This document shows positions 18,410 to 26,709 of a stretch of 51,038 nt of DNA, one piece after another. Position 1 is the first letter of the stretch. Each line of letters opens with the position of its first letter. The stretch spans positions 1,855 to 52,892 of the forward strand of contig DIZY01000119.1 in the NCBI GenBank assembly GCA_002428055.1, given 5' to 3'. Made by a program: the position numbers and the translations under genes. This DNA comes from Helicobacteraceae bacterium UBA6016 (GTDB taxonomy: Bacteria; Campylobacterota; Campylobacteria; Campylobacterales; UBA6016). Under the pieces are notes generated by a model. That model was not told the origin of the DNA and ran no database searches. It saw only the letters and a list, made by a program, of their open reading frames with translations.

Positions 18410-18574
18410 TTAGTGGCTTTTGCTTACCACAACAAGCATTTTTAGATTTATCGCAACAAATCTAATAAGCTGCCAAATTTTGCAAGTTCTAAGAAATCTT
18501 GCCGTTTTGCCGGGAATCATAGCCGTGTTAAATTTTTCATTTTTACCGAAGTTTACTTCTTCTACTTTTGCCAT
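18410..18574 (-). CDS. small basic protein (54 aa) following sqr
   Basis: A 54-residue ORF with an ATG preceded by AAGGAG at good distance, lying 16 nt after sqr and directly before the operon terminator. It starts MAKVEEVNFGKNEKF and continues with IPGKTARFLRTCKIWQLIRF and a hydrophobic stretch MLVVVSKSH at the end. The ribosome binding site, position and terminator argue that it is real. I do not recognise the family; it could be an accessory or anchoring peptide for the sulfide oxidoreductase. Confidence 0.6.
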   Translation of the reverse strand: MAKVEEVNFGKNEKFNTAMIPGKTARFLRTCKIWQLIRFVAINLKMLVVVSKSH

Positions 18575-18590
18575 TTTTTTCTCCTTCTTT

Positions 18591-20060
18591 TTATTCTGGA
18601 ATTAGCGTCCAGCCTGGTTTGAGCTTCGCTTTGTAAAGAAACATATAATGTAAGATATGCTTAATCCAGTGACCAGCAAGACCTATTTCACCAAATGTGT
18701 AGTCCGTATCCCTACCCGTTCCCGGATATTTATCAAAGTTTGGAACAACCGGATATACCGTCATTGCCGCAGCTTGACCGTCAAGCCAGCCTTTTCCGGC
18801 AGAAGCCACACACGCCGCTCCCATTTCCGCCATAGAGGCCTCATGTAGATGAGCGTTTGCCCCTTTTGTGATTAGGTCGCATATACTGTGAGCTACCGCT
18901 TTTCCAATGATACCGCTTGGCATACCTGTTCTTGGAGGAGTCGGGTTGATTACGGTGCCGTTAGGCGACTTCATCGGTTTTGAGATGATATGCGGAGGCG
19001 CAAAAGCGATTCCGGCTGCAAATATATTTTTGTATGTCGGATTTTGGTATTTTCTAGGCCAATCGGACGCTTTCCACTCTGCGTACGGTTTTGGCGTATA
19101 GTCGGCATCCACTTTCATAAAGCCGTTCGGCGCAAATATCTGATCAGTAATATCCTCACCCGCTTTGTTGTAAGCTTTTAGTCCTTGTCCTGCAAATGGC
19201 GGAATAAGCATTGAAAAATCAAATGTCTCCTCGCTCATTGTGCCATCCAGCTGCTCATAGCTTACTTTTCCGGCTTCTACCTTATTTACATGAGCGCCAA
19301 GGATATAGTCCACATCTCTCTCCGCAAAAAGAGACTCCGTAAAGATTCTAGAGCTTACGACATAACCGCCGACTTTCATATGAAGTCCGCCCATGCCGAA
19401 ATCACCCAAAAACGATTCATTTGAAATCCATTTTATTTCGGCTTTGTCTCTAACGCCTGCTTTACGAATCTCATGGTCCACATTGAAAATATATTCAAAA
19501 GCGGCGCCCTGACAAGTACACATACCGTGCCCCGTGCCTATCAAAAACTTCTGTTTTTCGCCTTTTTTCATCTTCTCTATACATTTTTGAAGCTCATGCG
19601 CCGCATGCTCGGCGTGGTCTGCGGTACATACCGATACCGTATGGCTTCCGAGTTGTGACCCCTCTCCTAGTCCTGGAGTGGCGCCAAAGTTTAGTTTTGG
19701 TCCCGTGGCGTTAAGAAGATAATCGTATGTTATCTCTTCGCTTTGACCGTTTTTGCCTTGGCCTGTATACTCTACGGTCACAAAAGGCTTATCGCTTGAT
19801 GCGCCGCCTTCTGGATTGATACTTATCGCTTTAGCTTGTTTGTAGGTGATTCCGGCTTTTTCGTACACCGGCGCCAAATCAAATGTAACATCTTCTTTTG
19901 TCATTTGCCCTACGCCGACCCAGATATTGGAAGGTATCCAATTCCATTTTGCATTAGGCGTCACTACGACGACCTCATGCCCTTTTCCTAGCCATTTGGC
20001 TGCAAAAGTAGCAGCCGTATGCCCTGCGACTCCGGCACCCAAAACAACAACTCTTGCCAT
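18591..20060 (-). CDS. sqr: sulfide:quinone oxidoreductase
   Basis: A 489-residue FAD flavoprotein of the SQR/disulfide-oxidoreductase fold. The N-terminal dinucleotide motif is GAGVAGHTAATFAAKWLG, and a second FAD region reads KNIFAAGIAF. Cysteines lie in GHGMCTCQGAAFEY and in MGAACVASAGKG, in the places where SQRs keep their redox cysteines. It oxidises sulfide and passes electrons to the quinone pool at the membrane, with a C-terminal helix (HWIKHILHYMFLY) that could bind it there. Length and the GKG segment suggest one of the longer SQR types, but I cannot fix the subtype. A long inverted repeat lies upstream. Confidence 0.85.
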   Translation of the reverse strand: MARVVVLGAGVAGHTAATFAAKWLGKGHEVVVVTPNAKWNWIPSNIWVGVGQMTKEDVTFDLAPVYEKAGITYKQAKAISINPEGGASSDKPFVTVEYTGQGKNGQSEEITYDYLLNATGPKLNFGATPGLGEGSQLGSHTVSVCTADHAEHAAHELQKCIEKMKKGEKQKFLIGTGHGMCTCQGAAFEYIFNVDHEIRKAGVRDKAEIKWISNESFLGDFGMGGLHMKVGGYVVSSRIFTESLFAERDVDYILGAHVNKVEAGKVSYEQLDGTMSEETFDFSMLIPPFAGQGLKAYNKAGEDITDQIFAPNGFMKVDADYTPKPYAEWKASDWPRKYQNPTYKNIFAAGIAFAPPHIISKPMKSPNGTVINPTPPRTGMPSGIIGKAVAHSICDLITKGANAHLHEASMAEMGAACVASAGKGWLDGQAAAMTVYPVVPNFDKYPGTGRDTDYTFGEIGLAGHWIKHILHYMFLYKAKLKPGWTLIPE

Positions 20061-20116
20061 TTCTATCCTTTTTGTTAAGCTTGTTTTACGAAATCAATAA
20101 AAAGCCAAATCAAAGC

Positions 20117-20157
20117 GAATAATAATCTTGGATTCATTTTGTTGAAGATTATTATTC
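20117..20157. promoter_or_regulatory. perfect 13-bp inverted repeat upstream of sqr
   Basis: GAATAATAATCTT and AAGATTATTATTC, spaced by 15 nt, lie 57-97 nt before the sqr start. They may form a hairpin in the leader or be an operator. The surrounding 20061-20346 holds no gene; it is AT-rich with TATAAT-like elements (e.g. near 20166). Confidence 0.55.
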
Positions 20158-20346
20158 AATATGACTATTATAATTTTTTACAATAATCAAGTTGGTTAAT
20201 AATTGTATAATTAAGCTTAAAATAAAATTACAAAATAGTGTCAAATATGTTGTTTTTTTAATAAATACTATGATTGTAGTATTATGTAAAAGATTGTTAT
20301 TGATTTATTATATGAGTTAGTTAAGAATTGGTGATTTAATGTTTAC

Positions 20347-20736
20347 TTACACATTCAAAAATTTTTCAAAAAGACGCCTAAGTATTAGCGCATCTTTCGG
20401 GCTTCCGTTGACTTTTGCCCTATCTTCCAATGAGAGTATCTCTTCTTTCGAGAGGTTAAAGTATATAACGCTTACTGCCGCATCAAACTCTTGCTCGGCA
20501 AGTTTTTTGGTTAGCACGGTTTTGCCTATATTTACGGATATAGGCTTCTCGTCCGGCGAGGGTTCGTTTTCTTCAAATATCCGCATAAGACTCATAAAGT
20601 TGGTATAAAAGTCAACAATAAAGGCTATCTGCTCGTCAGACGAATAGTGCGCTTTTTGGCGGAAAAAAGGTCCCGCCTCCTCTATGTAATCTTTGAGTTT
20701 GGCGTGCTTTTTTCTTATCTCTTCTATTTTTTGCAT
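20347..20736 (-). CDS. hypothetical protein, 129 aa
   Basis: A charged soluble protein starting MQKIEEIRKKHAKLKDYIEEAG. A helical N-terminal half is followed by ISVNIGKTVLTKKLAEQEFD and a C-terminal half ending LRRLFEKFLNV. No signal peptide, no membrane segment and no family I recognise. It follows the M3 peptidase gene by 10 nt on the same strand, so it is probably co-transcribed with it. Function unknown. Confidence 0.6.
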   Translation of the reverse strand: MQKIEEIRKKHAKLKDYIEEAGPFFRQKAHYSSDEQIAFIVDFYTNFMSLMRIFEENEPSPDEKPISVNIGKTVLTKKLAEQEFDAAVSVIYFNLSKEEILSLEDRAKVNGSPKDALILRRLFEKFLNV

Positions 20737-20746
20737 TTCGTTATGC

Positions 20747-22696
20747 CTATATTATGCCGTTTAGTCGTAAAAGCGCAGAGCTATCGGTGTCTCTTCCCAT
20801 AAACTCTCTAAAAATATCCCTCATATCCTCGGCTCCGCCTTTTGCAAAGACGCTCTCTCTTAGTTTTTCGCCCTTTGAATAATCGAGCGCACCGTTTGAG
20901 TCCGTGAAGGCATAAAATGCATCTGCACTCAGCACTTCCGCCCACTTGTAGCTATAGTATCCGGCCGCATACCCTCCGGCAAAAATATGTGAAAACGAGT
21001 TTTTAAACTTGTTATATTCCGGCGGATTCATTACTGCTACCTCTCTTCTGACCTCTTCAAGTATCTTTTCGGCGCCAGCTTCGTCGGTATGGCTTGCGTG
21101 CACTCTCATATCAAAAATCCCAAACTCAAGCTGTCTTAACATACCGAGCGCAGAGTGGAAGTTGCGAGCCGCTTTGAGCCGCTCTATATCATTATCGCTC
21201 ATTGGCTTTTTGGTTTTATAGTGAAAAGAAAAAAGTTTTAATACCTCTTTTTTGTAAGCAAAATTTTCCAAAAATTGAGACGGAAACTCAACTACATCCC
21301 ACATTACTCCGTTTACGCCGGATACCGAAGCAACGCTATTTTTAGCCAGCAAGTGGTGAAGTGCGTGCCCCATTTCATGAAATAGCGTCTCTATGTCGTA
21401 GTGTCTTAGAAGCGAGGGCTCTTTTTTGGTTGGTTTTGGAAAGTTGCAGACGACAAATGCGACAGGCAGGCTTTGTTTGCCTTTTGGGTCTATGTGTGCA
21501 TTTTCCCAATTATCCATCCATGCGCCGCCTTTTTTGTCTTTTCTTGCGCAAAGATCCATATACAGCCTGCCGATTAGCTCCCCTTTTTCGTACAAGTCAA
21601 ACGCCGATGCGTTTTTGTCCCACATCTTTGCCTTAACTTGGCGAAATTCCACGCCGAATAGATTGTTTAAAAACTCAAACATCCCTTTTAGAACCGAGCT
21701 TAACTCAAAGTATTGCTTGAAGTGCTCCTCATCTATCTCAAAAGCCTCTTTTCTAAGTTTTTCGGCAAAATATGCGCTATCATAGCTTTGCATATCACTA
21801 ACGCCGTGTTTTGCGGCAAATGCTTTCAAATCTTCTATCTCTTTTTCTCCGGCAGGCTTCGACTTTGCAGCTATTGAGCCGAGAAATTCTAAAACTTCCG
21901 CATGAGAACCAGCCATTTTTGTAGCAAGAGACAAAGATGCGAAAGAGTCAAAACCCAAAATTTTTGCTTTTTCGTCTCGCAGTGCCAAAATCTTTGTAAT
22001 AAGTTCACCGTTTTTTGAGCCTCTTGTCACATGGGCGCGGTAGAGCTCCTCTCTTTTTGCCCTGTCTGAGCCGTAAGTCATATAGGCGATAAAACTTGGA
22101 CCCTGTAGCGTAAACTTGTACCCTTTTTCTGTTTTTGCGGAGCTTTTCTCAAAATGCGGCATCTCGCGAACTGCCTCTTCATCCACTATCATTTCATAGG
22201 CGTTTGTATCGTCGAGGACATTTTGGCTAAAGTCGTTTTCGTAGCCGCTCAGCTCTTCGTTTATCTCCCCTATTCTCTTCTTGTCGGCTTTGTCTACTCC
22301 TACGCCCTCAAGTTCAAAACCTTGTATTTCAAGCTCAAGTGCGGTTTTTTGCTCTTTTGATAACGACTCTTTTTCGGATTCATATATCGCTTTTAGCGAC
22401 GCATAAACAGCTTCGTTTTGAGAGAGCTCGGTGTGGTATTCGCTAAGTAGCGGTAAAATCTCTTTGACTATTTTTTGTGTTTTTTTTGAGTTTTTTACGC
22501 CGTTGAGATGAAATATCGGCTGTGTGCAAAAGCTTAGCTTTTCGTCCAGTTCAATAAGCGGCAAGAAAAACGAGTTAAAAGTTTTATCCGGCTCTTTCAG
22601 TAGTTTTTTGATTTTTTTTCTGTTTTTTTCTATTCTCTCTACACTTTTTTGTTTCATAACACCTAGATAGGTCGGAAAGTTTGGGAAATAGCTCAT
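20747..22696 (-). CDS. prlC: M3-family oligopeptidase (oligopeptidase A type)
   Basis: A 649-residue zinc peptidase of the thimet oligopeptidase family, similar in length to E. coli PrlC (680). The zinc site HEMGHALHH is at residues 440-448 and the downstream Glu lies in the segment near FPSQFLENFAY. C-terminal YKWAEVLSADAFYAF is family-typical. It cleaves short cytoplasmic peptides, such as signal-peptide fragments. It is the middle gene between the sulfhydrylase-like gene and the small hypothetical gene. The symbol rests on similarity. Confidence 0.9.
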   Translation of the reverse strand: MSYFPNFPTYLGVMKQKSVERIEKNRKKIKKLLKEPDKTFNSFFLPLIELDEKLSFCTQPIFHLNGVKNSKKTQKIVKEILPLLSEYHTELSQNEAVYASLKAIYESEKESLSKEQKTALELEIQGFELEGVGVDKADKKRIGEINEELSGYENDFSQNVLDDTNAYEMIVDEEAVREMPHFEKSSAKTEKGYKFTLQGPSFIAYMTYGSDRAKREELYRAHVTRGSKNGELITKILALRDEKAKILGFDSFASLSLATKMAGSHAEVLEFLGSIAAKSKPAGEKEIEDLKAFAAKHGVSDMQSYDSAYFAEKLRKEAFEIDEEHFKQYFELSSVLKGMFEFLNNLFGVEFRQVKAKMWDKNASAFDLYEKGELIGRLYMDLCARKDKKGGAWMDNWENAHIDPKGKQSLPVAFVVCNFPKPTKKEPSLLRHYDIETLFHEMGHALHHLLAKNSVASVSGVNGVMWDVVEFPSQFLENFAYKKEVLKLFSFHYKTKKPMSDNDIERLKAARNFHSALGMLRQLEFGIFDMRVHASHTDEAGAEKILEEVRREVAVMNPPEYNKFKNSFSHIFAGGYAAGYYSYKWAEVLSADAFYAFTDSNGALDYSKGEKLRESVFAKGGAEDMRDIFREFMGRDTDSSALLRLNGII

Positions 22697-22698
22697 AT

Positions 22699-23949
22699 TT
22701 AGAATGCTCCGTTTTTTATAAAATTAGCGCCTAGCGCCTGTGAAAAATCATCTGCAATGTCTTCAAAATCCTCTATTCCAAGAGATATTCTAAGCATTCC
22801 GGGGCTTATCCTCATCGCCGCTTTTTGCTCTTCGTTATACTCTGCGTAAATTGTTGAGTGGGGATGGATGACAAGTGTTTTATTATCGCAAAGATTTGTC
22901 GAACGCCTTGCGATTTTTAGAGAGTCCATAAAAGCGTAACACGCCTCTTTGCTTCCAAGATCAAAAGTGAGAGTAGAACCAGGATAGCGAAACTGCATAG
23001 ATGCCAGCTTATAAAACTTACTCTCCTCTAGACCTGGATAGTTTACGCTTTTAATATCTGTTTGGTTTTTGAGCCATTTGGCCAGCAAAAGCGCATTAAT
23101 GCAAGCTTTATCAGCCCTAAGCGCCATGGTTTCTAGACCTAGGCTTTGAAGATAAGCGTTGTGTGGGCTCATTGCCGCCCCAAAATTTCTAAACACCTCT
23201 TTTTTGAGGCGATTAAAAAAAGCTCCGGAGCCAAACTTATGCGCCCAATCTTTTAAAGCTGGATTTTTGCCCCACTCGTATACTCCGTAATCAAGCACGG
23301 CGCCGCCGATACTGGTGGCTCCGCCTGAGAAAAACTTTGTCGTAGATACAACCTCTATATCAAATCCTAGCGCCTCTCCGTCACTAAGATACGGCGGCGT
23401 CATCGTGCTATCTGCTATCAGTAGTATTCCGTGTCTATCTGCCATCTCTCGCAGGGCCGCTATATCTGCTACTTCAAGTTGTGGATTTGTAACGGTCTCA
23501 AAAAATAGGGCTCTAGTATTTTTGTCTATCAGCTTCTCGACCGATTCTAGGTCACAAAAATCCGCCGTTCTTGTCTCTACGCCAAATCCGGCAAGTGTTT
23601 TTGTGAAAAGAGAGTATGTGTGTCCAAACAGATACCTTGAGGATATAATATTGTCGCCTAAGGCGCATATCGTCATAACGGTGTTTGAAATAGCCGCCAT
23701 ACCGCTAGCAAAAGCCACGGCATACTTGGCTTTTGAGACGCTCTTTAATTTTCTCTCAAAAAAATCAACCGTCGGGTTACCCGCTCTTGTGTATGCAAAA
23801 CCGGCTTTTTGTCCGGAAAATACCGCTTCTATCTCCTCGGAATCTTCAAACTCAAAAGCGGCGCTATCGTAAACCGGAAAATTAAGAGAGCCGTACGGGT
23901 CTTTTTGGTTGTAGGCTACATGAATAGCTTTTGTATTAAAACCTTTCAA
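22699..23949 (-). CDS. O-acetylhomoserine / Cys-Met metabolism PLP enzyme
   Basis: A 416-residue trans-sulfuration family enzyme. The PLP lysine lies in VVSTTKFFSGG (Lys205), and YTRAGNPTVDFFERKL, ASGMAAISN and RISPGMLRISLGIED are family landmarks. It probably makes homocysteine from O-acetylhomoserine and sulfide (MetY/MetZ type), but cystathionine-synthase or lyase activity cannot be excluded. It lies 2 nt upstream of the M3 peptidase. Confidence 0.85.
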   Translation of the reverse strand: MKGFNTKAIHVAYNQKDPYGSLNFPVYDSAAFEFEDSEEIEAVFSGQKAGFAYTRAGNPTVDFFERKLKSVSKAKYAVAFASGMAAISNTVMTICALGDNIISSRYLFGHTYSLFTKTLAGFGVETRTADFCDLESVEKLIDKNTRALFFETVTNPQLEVADIAALREMADRHGILLIADSTMTPPYLSDGEALGFDIEVVSTTKFFSGGATSIGGAVLDYGVYEWGKNPALKDWAHKFGSGAFFNRLKKEVFRNFGAAMSPHNAYLQSLGLETMALRADKACINALLLAKWLKNQTDIKSVNYPGLEESKFYKLASMQFRYPGSTLTFDLGSKEACYAFMDSLKIARRSTNLCDNKTLVIHPHSTIYAEYNEEQKAAMRISPGMLRISLGIEDFEDIADDFSQALGANFIKNGAF

Positions 23950-23970
23950 AAAACAAATCCTAAAATAAAA

Positions 23971-24468
23971 TTACAGAGATAACGCAAACTCTTCATAGCT
24001 CATGCCAACCGAGCTTAGCGTTGCATCGATTAGTTTCATACTTTCGTTCATTCCGCCTGTTTTTTCGGCGTTTATAAGGGCTTGATAGACCGGATCGATT
24101 TTGTTTATCGCTTCACGAGATGGTTTTCGCCTAACGGAGTAGTACCCTATAATATTGCCTTTTAAGTCATAGCTAGGAGTAACATTGGCAAGCACCCAGT
24201 AGTAACTTCCGTCCTTTGACATATTTTTGACATACGCAAAGATCTCTTTGCCGGCTTGCACCGTATCCCATAGTAGTTTAAATACGATTTTTGGCATATC
24301 GGGATGCCTTATTATGTTGTGATTTGCACCGAGTAGCTCATCTTCAGTATAGCCGCTCATCTTGATAAATAGCTCATTGCCGTAAGTAATAATCCCTTTT
24401 GTGTCCGTCTTTGAGACTATTATCTCATCTTCTGCGAATGTTTTTTCCGTATTGTTTGGAGTTGACAC
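23971..24468 (-). CDS. single PAS-domain protein (Aer/CetB-like)
   Basis: A 165-residue protein with a PAS domain of the Aer type: KTDTKGIITYGNELFIKMSGY, then NIIRHPDMPKIVFKLLWDTV and GSYYWVLANVTPSYD. The IIRHPDMP segment is typical of redox-sensing PAS domains in energy taxis. GTG start with GGGAGG 9 nt upstream. In Campylobacter, CetB is a stand-alone PAS protein that signals through a membrane partner; no partner gene is adjacent. It may use FAD, which needs a test. Confidence 0.8.
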   Translation of the reverse strand: MSTPNNTEKTFAEDEIIVSKTDTKGIITYGNELFIKMSGYTEDELLGANHNIIRHPDMPKIVFKLLWDTVQAGKEIFAYVKNMSKDGSYYWVLANVTPSYDLKGNIIGYYSVRRKPSREAINKIDPVYQALINAEKTGGMNESMKLIDATLSSVGMSYEEFALSL

Positions 24469-24493
24469 TTTTTGTAGCCTCCCTCAAAATTTA

Positions 24494-26641
24494 TCAGCTT
24501 AATATATCTCTATTTCCCTTGTTGTTTGCCTGAGAAAGAACACCCATCGCTTCTAACTGCTCCACTATTCTTGCGGCTCTGTTATAGCCTATTTGAAGCC
24601 GTCTTTGAATATAGCTAATCGAAGACTTGCGTTCGGTTAGAACTATATTTTTTGCCTCATCGTACAGCTCGTCTAGTTCACCGCTATCATATTCGCCGCT
24701 ACCACCGTCGCCCTTTAGTGAAGCTTCCATCAAAAAGCTCTCGTCATAATCAGGCCCTCTTTGGTCTTTTAAAAACTCAACAACTTTTTCTATCTCAGCT
24801 TCAGAACTCCATGGGGCATGCAGACGCACAACGCCACTCATTCCCGGAGGGGTAAAGAGCATATCGCCCCTTCCAAGCAAACTTTCCGCTCCCATTTGAT
24901 CCAAAATGACCTTGCTATCTATCTTTTGCCCGACTTTGAAGCTCACACGGGATGGTAGATTTGCCTTGATAAGCCCCGTTACGACATCTACGCTTGGGCG
25001 TTGCGTGGCGACTATGAGATGTATCCCCGAAGCCCTCGCCATCTGCGCAAGACGGGCGATGCTTAGCTCCACTTCCTTGCCGCTAGTCATCATAAGGTCG
25101 GCAAGCTCGTCGATGATAACGACAATATAAGGCAGTTTCTCTTCGCCTACAGAGTGCGCTTTTTCATTGAAGTTTTCTATATTTTTGGTCTTTGTTTTAC
25201 TCATGAGCAAATATCTTCGCTCCATCTCAAGCACCATATTTGCCAGAGCGTTTATCGCCTGTTTTGGCTTTGTGATTACCGGTGTGAGTAGATGCGGAAT
25301 GCCGTCATACATCGAAAACTCAAGCATTTTCGGGTCTATCATTACAACCTTTAGCTCGTCTGGAGAGTTTTTGTACAGTAGTGAGAGTATCATCGCATTG
25401 ATACCCACAGATTTACCGCTTCCCGTCGTTCCCGCTATGAGCAGATGCGGAAGCTTTTTGAGGTCGGTGACAAAAGGATTGCCGACTATATCTTTGCCCA
25501 GAATGAGCGTCAGAGGTGACATCGATTTTTTAAATATATCGCTTTCGATGATTTCACGCATATAGATGGTTTCTATCTCTTTGTTGGGTATCTCTATGCC
25601 CACCACATCTTTACCGGGGATTGGAGCTTGTATCCTGATGGTTTGGGCTTTGAGAGCCATCGCTATATCGTCTTGAAGAGTCAGGATACGGGAGACTTTG
25701 ATATGTGCGGCTGGTTTGAACTCAAATGTCGTGACGACAGGCCCCGCATAAGTACGGATAACATCGCCTTCTATCTTAAATCTTCGTAGCTTTTCTATGA
25801 GCTCTTTGATTTTTTCGTCTATCTCATCTTCGTTTGCTTCATTTTTTTTCGGTGGGGATTTTGCGAAAAACTCAGAGAGAGGGAGTTTCCATCCCTTTGG
25901 TTTGCCTATCTCTCCTAGCTCTATCTCGTCCATCAATGCTTTGTTTTCTTCCAGTTCCGTTACTATCTCTACATCGCTTGAACTGTTTTTTTTGATTCTT
26001 TTTGGCTTTCTTGGCTCTTCTTCTACCGGCACAGCCTCTTCTTTTGTTGCTACTATTGGTTTTTCGTCTACTACAGCGGTCTCTACTGTATCGGGAGTAA
26101 AAGGCGGCTCATCGACCGATATTTGCACTTCCTGATTTTTATGTGCCTTTACGGCTTTTGGTTCTTCTTTGGTTTTGTTTGCAAAAGAGAGGGACGGTTT
26201 GAGCGTTTTAACAAAAAGCATAAATTTTTGAAATAGCCTATCTACGCCCTCTTCTGCCATTAAAGCAAGCGCCAAAACAAACGAACAGGCCCAAATTATC
26301 CAAAACCCGCCCCTTCCTATAATCGGCGTTACGCCGTCAACAAGACCTTTACCTATAATGCCTTTATACTCTGTGCCTTCAAATACGATAGATTGAAGCA
26401 TCAAAAAAAGTATAAAAAGCAAAGATACCGAAGCGGCAAAAGAGGCTCTTTTGAAATCCACCGTAGGATTTTTATAGAGCTTGTATGAGGCATAGATGAG
26501 AGCAAGCGGATAGATATACGCAAGCACTCCGAATAACTCGATATTTCTAGTTGCAAAAGAAGCTCCAAAACTTCCAACCAAAGCCTCGGAGCCTATCATG
26601 GTGGCAAACGCCAAAAATGCCAAGACGGCAAGTCCCGCCAA
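24494..26641 (-). CDS. ftsK: DNA translocase FtsK/SpoIIIE
   Basis: About 715 residues. Four membrane helices lie in the first 130 residues, then an acidic linker, then the motor: Walker A GTTGSGKS (404-411), Walker B-type region LPYIVVIIDELADLMM, and the C-terminal gamma winged helix (SSISYIQRRLQIGYNRAARI). It moves chromosome DNA through the division septum. The start is uncertain: TTG at 26641 has no clear ribosome binding site, while AAGGA stands 7 nt before an in-frame ATT about 26 nt further upstream. No ATG or GTG is available before an in-frame stop. Confidence 0.9.
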   Translation of the reverse strand: MAGLAVLAFLAFATMIGSEALVGSFGASFATRNIELFGVLAYIYPLALIYASYKLYKNPTVDFKRASFAASVSLLFILFLMLQSIVFEGTEYKGIIGKGLVDGVTPIIGRGGFWIIWACSFVLALALMAEEGVDRLFQKFMLFVKTLKPSLSFANKTKEEPKAVKAHKNQEVQISVDEPPFTPDTVETAVVDEKPIVATKEEAVPVEEEPRKPKRIKKNSSSDVEIVTELEENKALMDEIELGEIGKPKGWKLPLSEFFAKSPPKKNEANEDEIDEKIKELIEKLRRFKIEGDVIRTYAGPVVTTFEFKPAAHIKVSRILTLQDDIAMALKAQTIRIQAPIPGKDVVGIEIPNKEIETIYMREIIESDIFKKSMSPLTLILGKDIVGNPFVTDLKKLPHLLIAGTTGSGKSVGINAMILSLLYKNSPDELKVVMIDPKMLEFSMYDGIPHLLTPVITKPKQAINALANMVLEMERRYLLMSKTKTKNIENFNEKAHSVGEEKLPYIVVIIDELADLMMTSGKEVELSIARLAQMARASGIHLIVATQRPSVDVVTGLIKANLPSRVSFKVGQKIDSKVILDQMGAESLLGRGDMLFTPPGMSGVVRLHAPWSSEAEIEKVVEFLKDQRGPDYDESFLMEASLKGDGGSGEYDSGELDELYDEAKNIVLTERKSSISYIQRRLQIGYNRAARIVEQLEAMGVLSQANNKGNRDILS

Positions 26642-26709
26642 AAATGCTACATCTCGTAAAATAACGCCGTCCTTGAGTGTTTTTGACTCATTATAACAAA
26701 ACTACACTA

